NCBI RefSeq assembly: GCF_001577305.1
Contig: NZ_CP014518.1
Coordinates: forward strand, 434,001-498,000
Origin: Sinomonas atrocyanea
GTDB lineage: Bacteria > Actinomycetota > Actinomycetes > Actinomycetales > Micrococcaceae
Reading direction: 5' to 3'
DNA: 64,000 nt
The notes under the pieces: model-generated
What the model was told of the DNA's origin: nothing
The model's database searches: none
What the model saw: the letters and a program-made list of their open reading frames with translations, nothing else
Shown: piece after piece, positions 23,617 through 32,863 of the stretch
Layout: each line of letters begins with the position of its first letter
Numbering within the stretch: the first letter of the stretch is position 1
Program-made: the position numbers and the translations under genes

Positions 23617-25614
23617 ATGGCACCAGATCACGGTTCCCACCGGCTGTCCCTGCGCGTCCTGGCCGTCACCGCGGCCGTGGCCAGCGCAGTCGGGCTCGCC
23701 GCCACGAGTGCGGCGGCCGCGCCGCCCAACCCCCCTCCCAAGAGTTCGAAGTCGTTCCCCGGCTCGGTCCCCTCGTGGGCAGGATCGCGGACCAAGACCG
23801 GCATTCCGCTCAGCAACACGACCGTCGAGGGCGAGATCTACTTCAACCTCCCGGACCTGGCCGGGGCGAAGGCTGCGGCGGACGCAGTGTCGACCCCAGA
23901 CAGCGCCGCCTACGGCCAGTACCTCAAGCCCGGGGACTGGATCTCGAAGTACGCCCCGACGCAGGACACGGTGGATGCGACCGTCAACTGGCTCAAGGCG
24001 CAGGGCCTCGTGATCATGGGCGTCCCGCAGAGCCGCCTGTACGTGGTCTTCCGGGGCACCGTCGCCCAGATCAACCAGGTGTTCAGCACCACCGAGCAGA
24101 ACTACTCGTTCGGGGGCCAGACCCTCATCGGGCCGGCCACGGCGCCTTCGGTGCCCGCGGACATCGCGGCCTCGATCCAGTCGGTCTCGGTGGACCAGGG
24201 CCGGCTGCTGACCCGCCCGGCCCTCGCGTCGCCCACCTCCGGTGAGGCGTCCCCGTCGTCGCCGGACGGCAACAAGCCGATCCAGCCGCCGGTGACGGCG
24301 CCGTGCTCCACCTCCTGGGGCGAGAAGAGCGTCACCCTGCCGGAGGCCTACGGCACCACGAGCTTCCCGACGTTCATCTGCGGGTACACCCCGAAGCAGC
24401 TCCAGGGCGCTTACGGCGTCTCCACGCCGGGGACGGTGAGCAGCACCGCGGGCTCCGGCCAGACGGTCGCGATCATCGACGCGTACGCCTCGCCGACCAT
24501 CGAGTCGGACACCAACACGTGGGCCGCTGCCAGCGGCGTCCCCGCCCTCGCGCCCGGACAGTACAGCCAGATCGTGCCGGACTCGCAGATGTTCCTCGAC
24601 CAGGCGCTCTGCGCGCAGCCGAGCGGATGGCAGGGCGAGCAGACCCTCGACGTCCAGGCCGTGCACGGCCTCGCGCCCGGGGCCAACATCCTCTATGTGG
24701 GCGGGTTCAACTGCGGCGGCGGCCTCGACATCGCGATGTCGACGATCCTCGACGGGCACCTCGCGAACATCGTCTCCAACAGCTACGGCAATGTGGGCGA
24801 GGCGCTCTCCCCGGACGCCCTCCAGGGTGAGCAGAACATCCACCTGCAGGCGGCAGGGGAGGGCATCGGCCTGTACTTCTCCAGCGGCGACTCGGGCGAC
24901 GAGAAGGCCAACCTCGGCTACGCGTCGCCGGACTTCCCCGCAAGCTCCCCGTACGTGACCGCGGTGGGCGGCACGAGCCTCGCGGTGGGCGCCGATGACA
25001 CCTACAAGTTCGAGACCGGCTGGGGCACCGCGCGCCAGCGCGTGGTGCAGGACGCCTCGGGCAACCTCACCTACGCCGGCTCCCTGCCCGGGCCGTTCAG
25101 GTTCGGTGCCGGCGGCGGCACGAGCGCCGTCTTCGCCCAGCCCGCCTACCAGAGCGGGCTCGTGCCAGCAGCCCTGGCCGGCGGCCACCGCGTCTCGCCG
25201 GACGTCGCGTCCCTGGCGGACCCGTACACCGGCTACCGCATCGGCCTGAGCCCCATCACGAACGACCACGTCCTCAAGACGGGCGGCTTCGCGTTCGAGA
25301 CCTACGGCGGCACCTCGCTCGCCAGCCCCCTGACGGCCGCGCAGATGGCGGTTGCCCAGGCCACGGCCAACAAGGTCATCGGGTTCGCGAACCCGGCGAT
25401 CTACGACACCGCAGCGGCGGGAGGGGCGGAGCATGACGTCGCGCCGCCGGCCAACCCGGTCTCGGTCGCCTTCTCGAGCACGGTCAGCGGCAACACCTAC
25501 CTGGTGGGCATGGACCACGATTCGTCCCTCGCGACGGCGCCGGGCTACGACGACGTCACCGGCGTCGGCAGCATGACCGAGGCGTTCGCGCAGCAGGTGG
25601 CGGCGGCGCACTGA
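23617..25614 (+). CDS. S53 family serine peptidase (sedolisin/kumamolisin type)
   Basis: A 665-residue secreted acid protease. Signal peptide to about residue 36 (AATSAAAA), an S53 pro-domain (about 70-200), a Ser/Pro linker, and the peptidase domain from about 240. Catalytic Glu/Asp lie in WQGEQTLDVQAVHG, the oxyanion Asp region in YFSSGDSGDE, and the nucleophile in YGGTSLASPL. The C-terminal YDDVTGVGS forms the calcium site. Cys pairs in the catalytic domain fit an exported enzyme. It should digest proteins outside the cell at low pH. GAAGGGGAGATG with ATG 23617 follows. Confidence 0.9.
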   Translation: MAPDHGSHRLSLRVLAVTAAVASAVGLAATSAAAAPPNPPPKSSKSFPGSVPSWAGSRTKTGIPLSNTTVEGEIYFNLPDLAGAKAAADAVSTPDSAAYGQYLKPGDWISKYAPTQDTVDATVNWLKAQGLVIMGVPQSRLYVVFRGTVAQINQVFSTTEQNYSFGGQTLIGPATAPSVPADIAASIQSVSVDQGRLLTRPALASPTSGEASPSSPDGNKPIQPPVTAPCSTSWGEKSVTLPEAYGTTSFPTFICGYTPKQLQGAYGVSTPGTVSSTAGSGQTVAIIDAYASPTIESDTNTWAAASGVPALAPGQYSQIVPDSQMFLDQALCAQPSGWQGEQTLDVQAVHGLAPGANILYVGGFNCGGGLDIAMSTILDGHLANIVSNSYGNVGEALSPDALQGEQNIHLQAAGEGIGLYFSSGDSGDEKANLGYASPDFPASSPYVTAVGGTSLAVGADDTYKFETGWGTARQRVVQDASGNLTYAGSLPGPFRFGAGGGTSAVFAQPAYQSGLVPAALAGGHRVSPDVASLADPYTGYRIGLSPITNDHVLKTGGFAFETYGGTSLASPLTAAQMAVAQATANKVIGFANPAIYDTAAAGGAEHDVAPPANPVSVAFSSTVSGNTYLVGMDHDSSLATAPGYDDVTGVGSMTEAFAQQVAAAH

Positions 25615-25636
25615 TCCGCTCCTGAAGGAGCGCGCA

Positions 25637-25685
25637 CGGCGGGGCGCACGACGGCGGGTGGGGACCGGCGTCGTGCGCCCCGCCG
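25637..25685. terminator. Perfect 17-bp hairpin after the S53 peptidase
   Basis: CGGCGGGGCGCACGACG (25637-25653) pairs perfectly with CGTCGTGCGCCCCGCCG (25669-25685) around a 15-nt loop. Confidence 0.7.
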
Positions 25686-25689
25686 CTGT

Positions 25690-25721
25690 CCTAGGGTCGC
25701 CCCGGGAAGGGCGACCCTAGG
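25690..25721. promoter_or_regulatory. Perfect 13-bp palindrome over the ribokinase -10 box
   Basis: CCTAGGGTCGCCC (25690-25702) and GGGCGACCCTAGG (25709-25721) flank CGGGAA. The right arm includes the first part of the -10 box TAGGAT (25718-25723), 7 nt before ATG 25731. It could be an operator for ribokinase, or an RNA hairpin, or both. Confidence 0.55.
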
Positions 25722-25730
25722 ATGAGTCGC

Positions 25731-26681
25731 ATGGACTCCACCGTGGTCGTGGTCGGATCACTCAACGCGGACCTCGTCTTCTCCGCGGAGCGGATGCCCG
25801 CACCGGGCGAGACCGTCGCCGGGACGGGCTTCGCCGTCCATCCCGGCGGCAAGAGCGCGAACCAGGCGGTCGCCGCGGCGCGGCTCGGGGCCGCCGTGCG
25901 GCTCGTGGGGAGCGTCGGCGACGACGCGCACGGGCGCCTGCTCCTGGCCTCCGCCACCGCCGCGGGCGTGGACGTCTCCGCGGTCCGAGCGGCCGGCGGC
26001 GTGCCGACCGGGGTCGCGGGGATCACCGTCGACGCGGAGGGCGAGAACAGCATCGTGATCGTGCCGGGGGCGAACGCCCTGCTCGGCCCCGCCGAGGTCG
26101 CAGAAGCGGCGCGGCCGCCCCTCGCCGCCTTCGAGGGCTCCGCCGTGGTGTGCCTGTGCCTCGAGGTGCCCCAGGCCGCGGTGCTCGCCGCGGCCCGGGC
26201 CGGCCGCGCCGCGGGCGCCCTCGTGCTCCTCAACCTCTCTCCCTACGCCAGCGTCCCGGCGGAGCTCGCGGCGTGCGTGGACGTGCTGCTGGTCAACGCC
26301 CAGGAGGCCGGGCAGCTGCTCGGGCGGGACGGCCTCGGGTCCGGCGCCCTCGACTGGGACCTCGTGCGGACGGGCCTGGCGGACCTCGGGTTCGAGCGGG
26401 CGATCGTGACCCTCGGCCCGCGCGGCGGAATGGTGCTCGGCCCGGACGGGACGGCGCAGATCGAGACGATCGGCGTGGAGACGGTGGACACGACCGGCGC
26501 AGGAGACGGGTTCGCCGGCGCCCTCGCGGCCCGGCTCGCCGCAGGCGACGGCCTCGAGGACGCGGCCCGCTACGCCGCGGTCGCCGCCGCGCTCGCGACC
26601 ACGCGCCACGGCGCGCAGCCCTCGTACCCGGACGCCGACGAGGTCCGGGCTGCGCTCTCGCGGGAGGCTGCGGGCTCGTAG
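25731..26681 (+). CDS. rbsK: Ribokinase (PfkB family)
   Basis: A 316-residue PfkB sugar kinase that phosphorylates ribose at O5. VVVVGSLNADLVF at the N-terminus, HPGGKSANQAVAAARLGA (substrate site), VTLGPRGG and the anion-hole/base motif DTTGAGDGFAGAL are typical of RbsK. ATG 25731 is preferred over ATG 25722 because the box TAGGAT lies 7 nt before it and the message would be leaderless. No ribose transporter is adjacent. A fructokinase-like activity is less likely. Confidence 0.88.
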   Translation: MDSTVVVVGSLNADLVFSAERMPAPGETVAGTGFAVHPGGKSANQAVAAARLGAAVRLVGSVGDDAHGRLLLASATAAGVDVSAVRAAGGVPTGVAGITVDAEGENSIVIVPGANALLGPAEVAEAARPPLAAFEGSAVVCLCLEVPQAAVLAAARAGRAAGALVLLNLSPYASVPAELAACVDVLLVNAQEAGQLLGRDGLGSGALDWDLVRTGLADLGFERAIVTLGPRGGMVLGPDGTAQIETIGVETVDTTGAGDGFAGALAARLAAGDGLEDAARYAAVAAALATTRHGAQPSYPDADEVRAALSREAAGS

Positions 26682-26701
26682 GCGTACCGGAGTTTCTGCG
26701 G

Positions 26702-28216
26702 TCAGAACGGCGGGGGTGATTCCTCCCGCACCGCGACATCCGCGCCATGGGCCGGAGTGCCCGGTGGTTCCCCGCGCGTTGCCGGCTTGCCCGATGGTCC
26801 CCGTGGTGGGTGGTCGGTGGCCCTGGGGGCGAGGACGTGGTCGCGGTCGAGGGGCTCGGCGGGGAGGGCCTGGCCGAGGAGGGTGGTCCAGATCAGGGCG
26901 GGGGCGGGTGTGCCTGTGCCGTCTGTGCCATCGGTGTCCTCGGTGGTGCGGTCGTGGGTGAGGTGGTGGAGGGCGAGGGACTTGAGGGCGTGGTGCTGGG
27001 GGCACAGGAGGGCGAGGTTGGCGGCGTCGGTGGTGCCGCCGTCCTGCCATTCGGTGGTGTGGTCTGCCTCGGTGTTCTGGGCGGGGCGGGTGCAGCCGGG
27101 GACGCGGCAGGCGCCGTCGCGGTACTGGAGGAAGCGACGCAGCCCGGCCGGGGGCCGGTAGGCGGTGCGGCCGAGGGCGAGGGGTGTGCCCTCGGCGTCG
27201 GTGAAGAGGCGCTGCCATGTGGGCGCGGCGGCGGCGAGGGCGCGGGCGGTGGCCGGGTCGATGGCTCCATGGCCGTCCAGGATGGCGGGGGCGTCGGAGG
27301 CCCCGAGGGCGACGGCGAGGGGGATGTGGACGACGATCTCGGCCTTGACCTCGGCGAGCAGTTCCTCGGGGAAGGGGACGGCCGCCGAGGGCGCCGCCGC
27401 CGTGCGTTCCCGGGCGCCGAGGACCGCGTGGGCCAGGGCATCCGCCCGGAGCTGGGCGAGGGTGCGTGCCTCGCCGTCGGCGCGGCGGGCCGCGCGGGCG
27501 AGGGCGTCGGTGCGCTCGTACATCCCGGTGGCCGTCTCGGCGGGAAGGAGTGCGGAGAGGGTGCACATGCCGTCGCCTTCGGGCTGCAGCCAGACCCTGC
27601 GGTCCTCGCGGGCCGCGGCGCGGCGGTGGGCCATGGAGCCGGGGTGGAGGCGCTCGCGCAGGTCGCGGGCGAGGGCGCGGAACTCGCCCGGGGTGCGGAG
27701 GCGTCCCTGGCGGGTGCGGACCCGGGCGAGGGCCTCGAGGGCGTAGGGCTCGGCGGCGTGCTGGGGCAGGGTGGCGGCCTGGTCGACGAGGGCGCGGGCG
27801 TGGGCCTCGGTGATGTCTCCGGAGGCGAGGGCCTCGTGCACGGCCGGGTGGGTGTTGACCAGCGCGGTGGAGAAGTTCAGCGCCCGGGCGGCGGTGTGCT
27901 CGGAGGTGCCCTGCAGGGCGGCGAGCTCGGAGACGGCGACGGCGTGGGCGATGTTCCCGCTGAGGCGGGTGGGCTGGCCGTGGCGGCCCTCGAGGGGCTC
28001 CTCGGCGATCTCGGCGGCGAGCCGGTCGACCAGGACGGCGCGGAGGGCGGCGCTGTAGGCGTCGAAGTCGGCCAGGGCATGCAGCGCCCGCGCAGTCCCT
28101 CCTGGGCCGGCCAGGGCCTCGGCGGAGACCTCGAGACCACCCGCGAGGACATCGGGGAACCGCGACGCGAACTCGAGCTCCACCACCGCACCCACCACGG
28201 TCTCACCCCCCAGCAC
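26702..28216 (-). CDS. DUF222 / HNH endonuclease domain protein
   Basis: A 504-residue member of the DUF222-HNH family that is present in many copies in Micrococcales genomes. The all-helical DUF222 region covers about residues 10-330. The HNH nuclease core near 380-430 shows YRDGACRVPGCTRPAQNTEA, DHTTEWQDGG and ANLALLCPQHHALK, with a zinc-type Cys pattern. The C-terminal tail is low complexity (EDTDGTDGTGTPAP). The role is unproven; these are suspected to be mobile or recombination-linked genes. The GTG at 28216 is uncertain. AT-rich DNA upstream holds its promoter. Confidence 0.82.
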   Translation of the reverse strand: MLGGETVVGAVVELEFASRFPDVLAGGLEVSAEALAGPGGTARALHALADFDAYSAALRAVLVDRLAAEIAEEPLEGRHGQPTRLSGNIAHAVAVSELAALQGTSEHTAARALNFSTALVNTHPAVHEALASGDITEAHARALVDQAATLPQHAAEPYALEALARVRTRQGRLRTPGEFRALARDLRERLHPGSMAHRRAAAREDRRVWLQPEGDGMCTLSALLPAETATGMYERTDALARAARRADGEARTLAQLRADALAHAVLGARERTAAAPSAAVPFPEELLAEVKAEIVVHIPLAVALGASDAPAILDGHGAIDPATARALAAAAPTWQRLFTDAEGTPLALGRTAYRPPAGLRRFLQYRDGACRVPGCTRPAQNTEADHTTEWQDGGTTDAANLALLCPQHHALKSLALHHLTHDRTTEDTDGTDGTGTPAPALIWTTLLGQALPAEPLDRDHVLAPRATDHPPRGPSGKPATRGEPPGTPAHGADVAVREESPPPF

Positions 28217-28442
28217 CGAATCGTAAATGTATTCCCATCCTATCGTCGATCACAAGCGGAAACCATAGACATATTCGATCGCTTGTTCGATGGCAATGCC
28301 GGATCTGGGCTCTCCCTGTGAGCCAGCCACACGCCGTCGTCATCTGCCGCGACCGAGAGGGACCACCCCGGGGGCCCGTCGCTAGGATGGGCAGTGGCCC
28401 ATAACACGCGGTTCGCGTGGACCCACCGTCGAGGAGCACTCA

Positions 28443-29464
<1,022 letters not shown>

Positions 29465-29465
<1 letters not shown>

Positions 29466-29899
29466 TGGCGGGGGAGCACCGCACCAACCTCCTCGGCCCG
29501 GAGCCCACCCGGCTGCCGGCCGAGACGGAGGTCTACCGCGGCCTCGCCCTCGGGGAGTCCGCCGAGGAGCTCGTGGCCGACTACCCGGCCTCCTCGCTCC
29601 TCTGGGCCATCCTCGCCGATGAGGCGTGGGCGAAGGGCCGCACCGTCGAGTCCTACGCCTACGCCCGTGTGGGGTACCACCGCGGCCTTGACGCCCTCCG
29701 CAAGAGCGGGTGGCGCGGCGCCGGGCCGGTGCCCTGGGAGCACGAGCCCAACCGGGGCTTCCTCCGCTCGCTGCACGCCCTCGGCCGCGCCGCCTCCGCC
29801 ATAGGCGAGCCGGGAGAGCCCGAGCGCATCGACGAGTTCCTCGCCGGTGCCGACCCGACCGCCAAGGCCGCGATCGAGGCGCTCGGCGCCGAGGCGTAG
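29465..29899 (+). CDS. DUF3151 family protein
   Basis: A 144-residue soluble protein. The stretches NLLGPEPTRLP, YPASSLLWAILADEAW, ESYAYARVGYHRGLDALR and HEPNRGFLRSLHALGRAA are the DUF3151 pattern. Function unknown. It regularly follows fba in actinobacteria and here overlaps its stop by one base, so translation is coupled. A role near glycolysis can only be inferred from that position. Confidence 0.85.
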
Positions 29900-29916
29900 C
29901 GCCCGGCCTTCCCGGC

Positions 29917-29970
29917 GCACGACGGCGCGTGGCCGGCTTCCGTACGGAGGCCGGCCACGCGCCGTCGTGC
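29917..29970. terminator. Perfect 21-bp hairpin after DUF3151
   Basis: GCACGACGGCGCGTGGCCGG (29917-29936, with one further C) pairs without mismatch with the arm at 29950-29970. The inner bases add further weak pairs. It is one of the recurrent GCACGACGGCG hairpins. Confidence 0.7.
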
Positions 29971-30011
29971 GTCTGCCGCGTCGCGCCGGGGGCGGCGACG
30001 GCTCCGCGGCC

Positions 30012-30017
30012 TAGGAT
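30012..30017 (+). promoter_or_regulatory. -10 box of a leaderless transcript
   Basis: TAGGAT ends 6 nt before GTG 30024 and no ribosome binding site is present. Confidence 0.5.
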
Positions 30018-30023
30018 GGCGGC

Positions 30024-30611
30024 GTGGCGATCATCCATCACGCGACCCTCGTGCCCGGCAAGCTCGACCTCATCGCCTCCTGGCTCGAGCGGCAGCCGTG
30101 GAGCCCCGGCCCGCCGGCGGTCGGCCGCCTCGAGCGCGTGGGCACCTACCGCTTCGATGACCCGCAGGGCGAGGTCGGCATCGAGGGCTTCCTCGTGCGC
30201 AGCGGGGAGGCCGTCCTCCACCTGGTCCTCACGTACCGCGGGGCGCCGCTCGACGGTGCGGAGGACGCCCTGATCGGCACGATGGAGCACTCCGTGCTCG
30301 GCACCCGCTGGGTCTACGACGCAGCGGGCGACCCGGTGGGCCGGGCGGCACTGATCCGCGGCGCCCGCGGGGAACAGCCCCAGGCCGTGCTCGAAGTGCA
30401 CGGCCCGGAGGGCACCACGGTCCGCGCATCGGACCTGCGCGTCCGCTCCGTGGCGGCGGCCGCGGGCGAGCCGGAGGGGCAGGACGCGGCACCGCTCAGG
30501 ATCGCCCGAGTGCTCGGGACTCCCGGCGTCCCGGCGGACACCGTCACGGGCCGGTGGCTGCTCGTCACGTCCCTGGACGGAGAGGACGTCACCCTCGCGG
30601 CCGCCCATTGA
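30024..30611 (+). CDS. Maltokinase N-terminal cap-like domain protein (CG0192-related)
   Basis: A 195-residue protein resembling stand-alone N-terminal cap domains of maltokinase (Mak_N_cap). AIIHHATLVPGKLDLIASWL at the start, RVGTYRFDDPQGEVGIE and GTMEHSVLGTRWVYDAAGDP are typical. The kinase domain is absent, so it is probably not an enzyme alone. Role unknown; a partner for a kinase is possible. The start is set by the -10 box 6 nt upstream, implying a leaderless message. Confidence 0.75.
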   Translation: MAIIHHATLVPGKLDLIASWLERQPWSPGPPAVGRLERVGTYRFDDPQGEVGIEGFLVRSGEAVLHLVLTYRGAPLDGAEDALIGTMEHSVLGTRWVYDAAGDPVGRAALIRGARGEQPQAVLEVHGPEGTTVRASDLRVRSVAAAAGEPEGQDAAPLRIARVLGTPGVPADTVTGRWLLVTSLDGEDVTLAAAH

Positions 30612-30617
30612 GAACTT

Positions 30618-30637
30618 TCTGCCCGATTTCGGGCAGA
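30618..30637 (+). terminator. Hairpin with short U-tract
   Basis: TCTGCCCG pairs with CGGGCAGA around ATTT and is followed by TCTTT. It lies 6 nt after the cap-domain gene. As DNA it is also a near-perfect palindrome. Confidence 0.65.
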
Positions 30638-30677
30638 TCTTTGGCGATGGCCCGGCTGGCGGTGCAGACTCGGTGGC

Positions 30678-30938
30678 GTGCCTGATGAGGAAATCGTTCG
30701 ACGCATCGCCGGAACCACCGGCCTGACCGCAGGGGAAGCGGCGCGCGTCATCGAGGACGTCATCGCGTGGTACGGCGAGTCGGCGGAGGAGTACGTCCGC
30801 CGGCGGCACGGGCAGCTCCAGACCTACGGCACGCGCAACGCCGAGGCATTCCGCATCATCGCCGAGGAGCTGGCCGGCAGGCCCGTCAAGGCCCCGCCGC
30901 TCACCGAACGCCAGCTGCGGCGCATCATCTACGGCTGA
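30678..30938 (+). CDS. Small hypothetical protein
   Basis: An 86-residue soluble, charged protein: DEEIVRRIAGTTGLTAGEAA then RVIEDVIAWYGESAEEYVRR and a Leu/Arg-rich C-terminus ending RQLRRIIYG. It looks mostly helical. I do not recognise a family. GTG start at 30678. It lies 83 bp before glmS and could be in the same transcript. Confidence 0.6.
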   Translation: MPDEEIVRRIAGTTGLTAGEAARVIEDVIAWYGESAEEYVRRRHGQLQTYGTRNAEAFRIIAEELAGRPVKAPPLTERQLRRIIYG

Positions 30939-31021
30939 CGCCGCGGCAGAGCATGCCCGGCCGGTCATCGACCATCCGCCCGCCCCTGACGGGTGCGCGG
31001 TCAGAACGAGGGAGCAAGACC

Positions 31022-32842
31022 ATGTGTGGAATCGTCGGCTACATCGGCACCGAGGCCGCCGCGCCCTTCCTCATCGAGGGGCTGGCCCGGCTCGAGTACC
31101 GGGGCTACGACTCGGCGGGGATCGCGGTGCTCGGAACCAACGGTGCGACCGTGGTGCGCACCGTCGGGCGCGTCCGCGCCCTCGAGTCGGCGCTCCCCAA
31201 GCGGCTCTCCGGCAAGGTCGGGATCGGCCACACCCGCTGGGCCACGCACGGGCCCGTCGCCGAGCGGAACGCCCACCCGCACAGCAGCGCCGACGGGCGG
31301 ATCAGCGTGGTGCACAACGGGATCATCGACAACGCCGCCAACCTCCGCACCTCCCTGCGGGCCGCCGGCGTGGACCTCGCCAGCGACACCGACACCGAGG
31401 TGATCGCCCACCTCGTCGCACGCTCGGAGGCCGAGACGCTCGAGGCCGCAGTCCTCGAGACCCTGGGCCGGATCAGCGGGACCTACGCCCTCGCCGTCGT
31501 CGACACCCGGCACCCGGACCGGATCGTCGTTGCCCGCAGCGGGTCCCCGCTCATCCTGGGTGTGGGGGAGAAGGAGATGTTCGTCGCCAGCGACGTCGCA
31601 GCGCTCGTCCGCCACACGAACCGGGTGGTGCACCTCGAGGACGGCGAGCTGGCCACGGTCACCGCCTCGGGCTTCCGCACCTTCGACCGTGCCGCGAACG
31701 CGACGGACCGCGTGCCGGTCGAGATCGCCGTGGCCGCCGAGGACCTCGAACTGTCCGGGCACGAGCACTACATGCTCAAGGAGATGCAGGAGCAGCCCGC
31801 CGCCGCCGAGACGTGCCTGCGCGGGCGGCTCGACGAGCGCTTCGCCACCGCCCGCCTCGACGGGCTCGGCCTCGAGCCCCGCGAGCTCCGCAGCTTCCGC
31901 CGCGTCAAGATCCTCGGCTGCGGCTCGGCCTACTACGTCGGGCAGCTCGGCGCGCAGCTCATCGAGGAGCTCGCCCGGATCCCCGCCGACGCCGAACCGG
32001 CCTCCGAGTTCCGCTACCGCCAGCCGATCATCGAGCACGATACCCTCTACGTCGCCGTGAGCCAGAGCGGCGAGACGGCGGACACCGCCTTCGCCGTGAA
32101 CGAGATCCGGCGCAAGGGCGGCCGGGTGATCGGCCTCGTCAACGTCGTCGGGTCCACGATCGCCCGGGAGGTCGACGGCGGGATCTACCTCCACGCCGGC
32201 CCCGAGGTCGCGGTGGCGTCCACCAAGGCGCTGACGAACATGGGCCTGGCGTTCGCCCTCCTCGCGCTGCACCTGGGCCGCCTGCACGATCTCTCCCACG
32301 CCGACGGCCAGCGCATCCTGCGCGGGCTCAAGGCCATCCCGGAGCAGATCCGGCGGATCCTCGACGCCGAGGACCAGGTCGCCGCCGCGGCCCGCCGCAT
32401 CGCCTCGGCCAGCAGCGCGTTCTACATCGGGCGCGTGCGCGGCTTCCCCGTGGCCCGCGAGGGCGCGCAGAAGCTCAAGGAGATCAGCTACGTGCACGCC
32501 GAGGCGTACCAGACGAGCGAGCTCAAGCACGGCCCGCTGGCCCTGATCGACGAGGCGATGCCCACCATCGCGATCATCCCGGACGACGAGCTGACCGAGC
32601 GCAACATCGCCGCCGCCGAGCAGGTCCTCGCGCGCAGGGGGCCGGTCCTCGCCATCACCCACGAGGGGGTGGAGCTGGACCTGCCGGGGGTCGAGAGCAT
32701 CCAGGTTCCCAAGAACGAGCCGGAGCTGGACCCCATCCTGCTCACGATCCCGACCCAGATGCTCGCGTACCACGCGGCCCTGGCCCTCGGCCACGACATC
32801 GACAAGCCGCGCAACCTCGCCAAGTCCGTCACCGTCGAATGA
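31022..32842 (+). CDS. glmS: Glutamine-fructose-6-phosphate aminotransferase (isomerizing)
   Basis: A 606-residue enzyme that makes glucosamine 6-phosphate for cell-wall precursors. After Met removal, Cys1 of CGIVGYIG is the glutaminase nucleophile, with HTRWATHG and HNGIIDN. Two SIS sugar-isomerase domains follow (about 290-430 and 460-600), including GCGSAYYVG, SQSGETADTAFAVNE and EISYVHAEAYQTSELKHGPL. The C-terminus KPRNLAKSVTVE is normal. GAGGGAG precedes the ATG. No glmS ribozyme is seen in the leader. Confidence 0.96.
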   Translation: MCGIVGYIGTEAAAPFLIEGLARLEYRGYDSAGIAVLGTNGATVVRTVGRVRALESALPKRLSGKVGIGHTRWATHGPVAERNAHPHSSADGRISVVHNGIIDNAANLRTSLRAAGVDLASDTDTEVIAHLVARSEAETLEAAVLETLGRISGTYALAVVDTRHPDRIVVARSGSPLILGVGEKEMFVASDVAALVRHTNRVVHLEDGELATVTASGFRTFDRAANATDRVPVEIAVAAEDLELSGHEHYMLKEMQEQPAAAETCLRGRLDERFATARLDGLGLEPRELRSFRRVKILGCGSAYYVGQLGAQLIEELARIPADAEPASEFRYRQPIIEHDTLYVAVSQSGETADTAFAVNEIRRKGGRVIGLVNVVGSTIAREVDGGIYLHAGPEVAVASTKALTNMGLAFALLALHLGRLHDLSHADGQRILRGLKAIPEQIRRILDAEDQVAAAARRIASASSAFYIGRVRGFPVAREGAQKLKEISYVHAEAYQTSELKHGPLALIDEAMPTIAIIPDDELTERNIAAAEQVLARRGPVLAITHEGVELDLPGVESIQVPKNEPELDPILLTIPTQMLAYHAALALGHDIDKPRNLAKSVTVE

Positions 32843-32843
32843 G

Positions 32844-32857
32844 GCCCCAGAAGGGGC
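32844..32857. terminator. Bidirectional terminator hairpin
   Basis: GCCCC-AGAA-GGGGC in the 21-bp gap between the convergent glmS and ferredoxin reductase genes. Confidence 0.6.
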
Positions 32858-32863
32858 GCGCGC

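Noticed and set aside
23337..23618. N-terminal extension of the TerC protein by 94 codons
   Set aside because: The stretch overlaps the riboswitch-like leader, has no homology, and ATG 23336 has a good ribosome binding site.
25290..25330. GGTS instead of SGTS at the S53 nucleophile as an unusual change
   Set aside because: GGTS occurs in kumamolisin-type enzymes, so it is normal variation.
30939..31021. glmS ribozyme
   Set aside because: The 83-nt leader shows none of the ribozyme core; this element is mostly found in Firmicutes.
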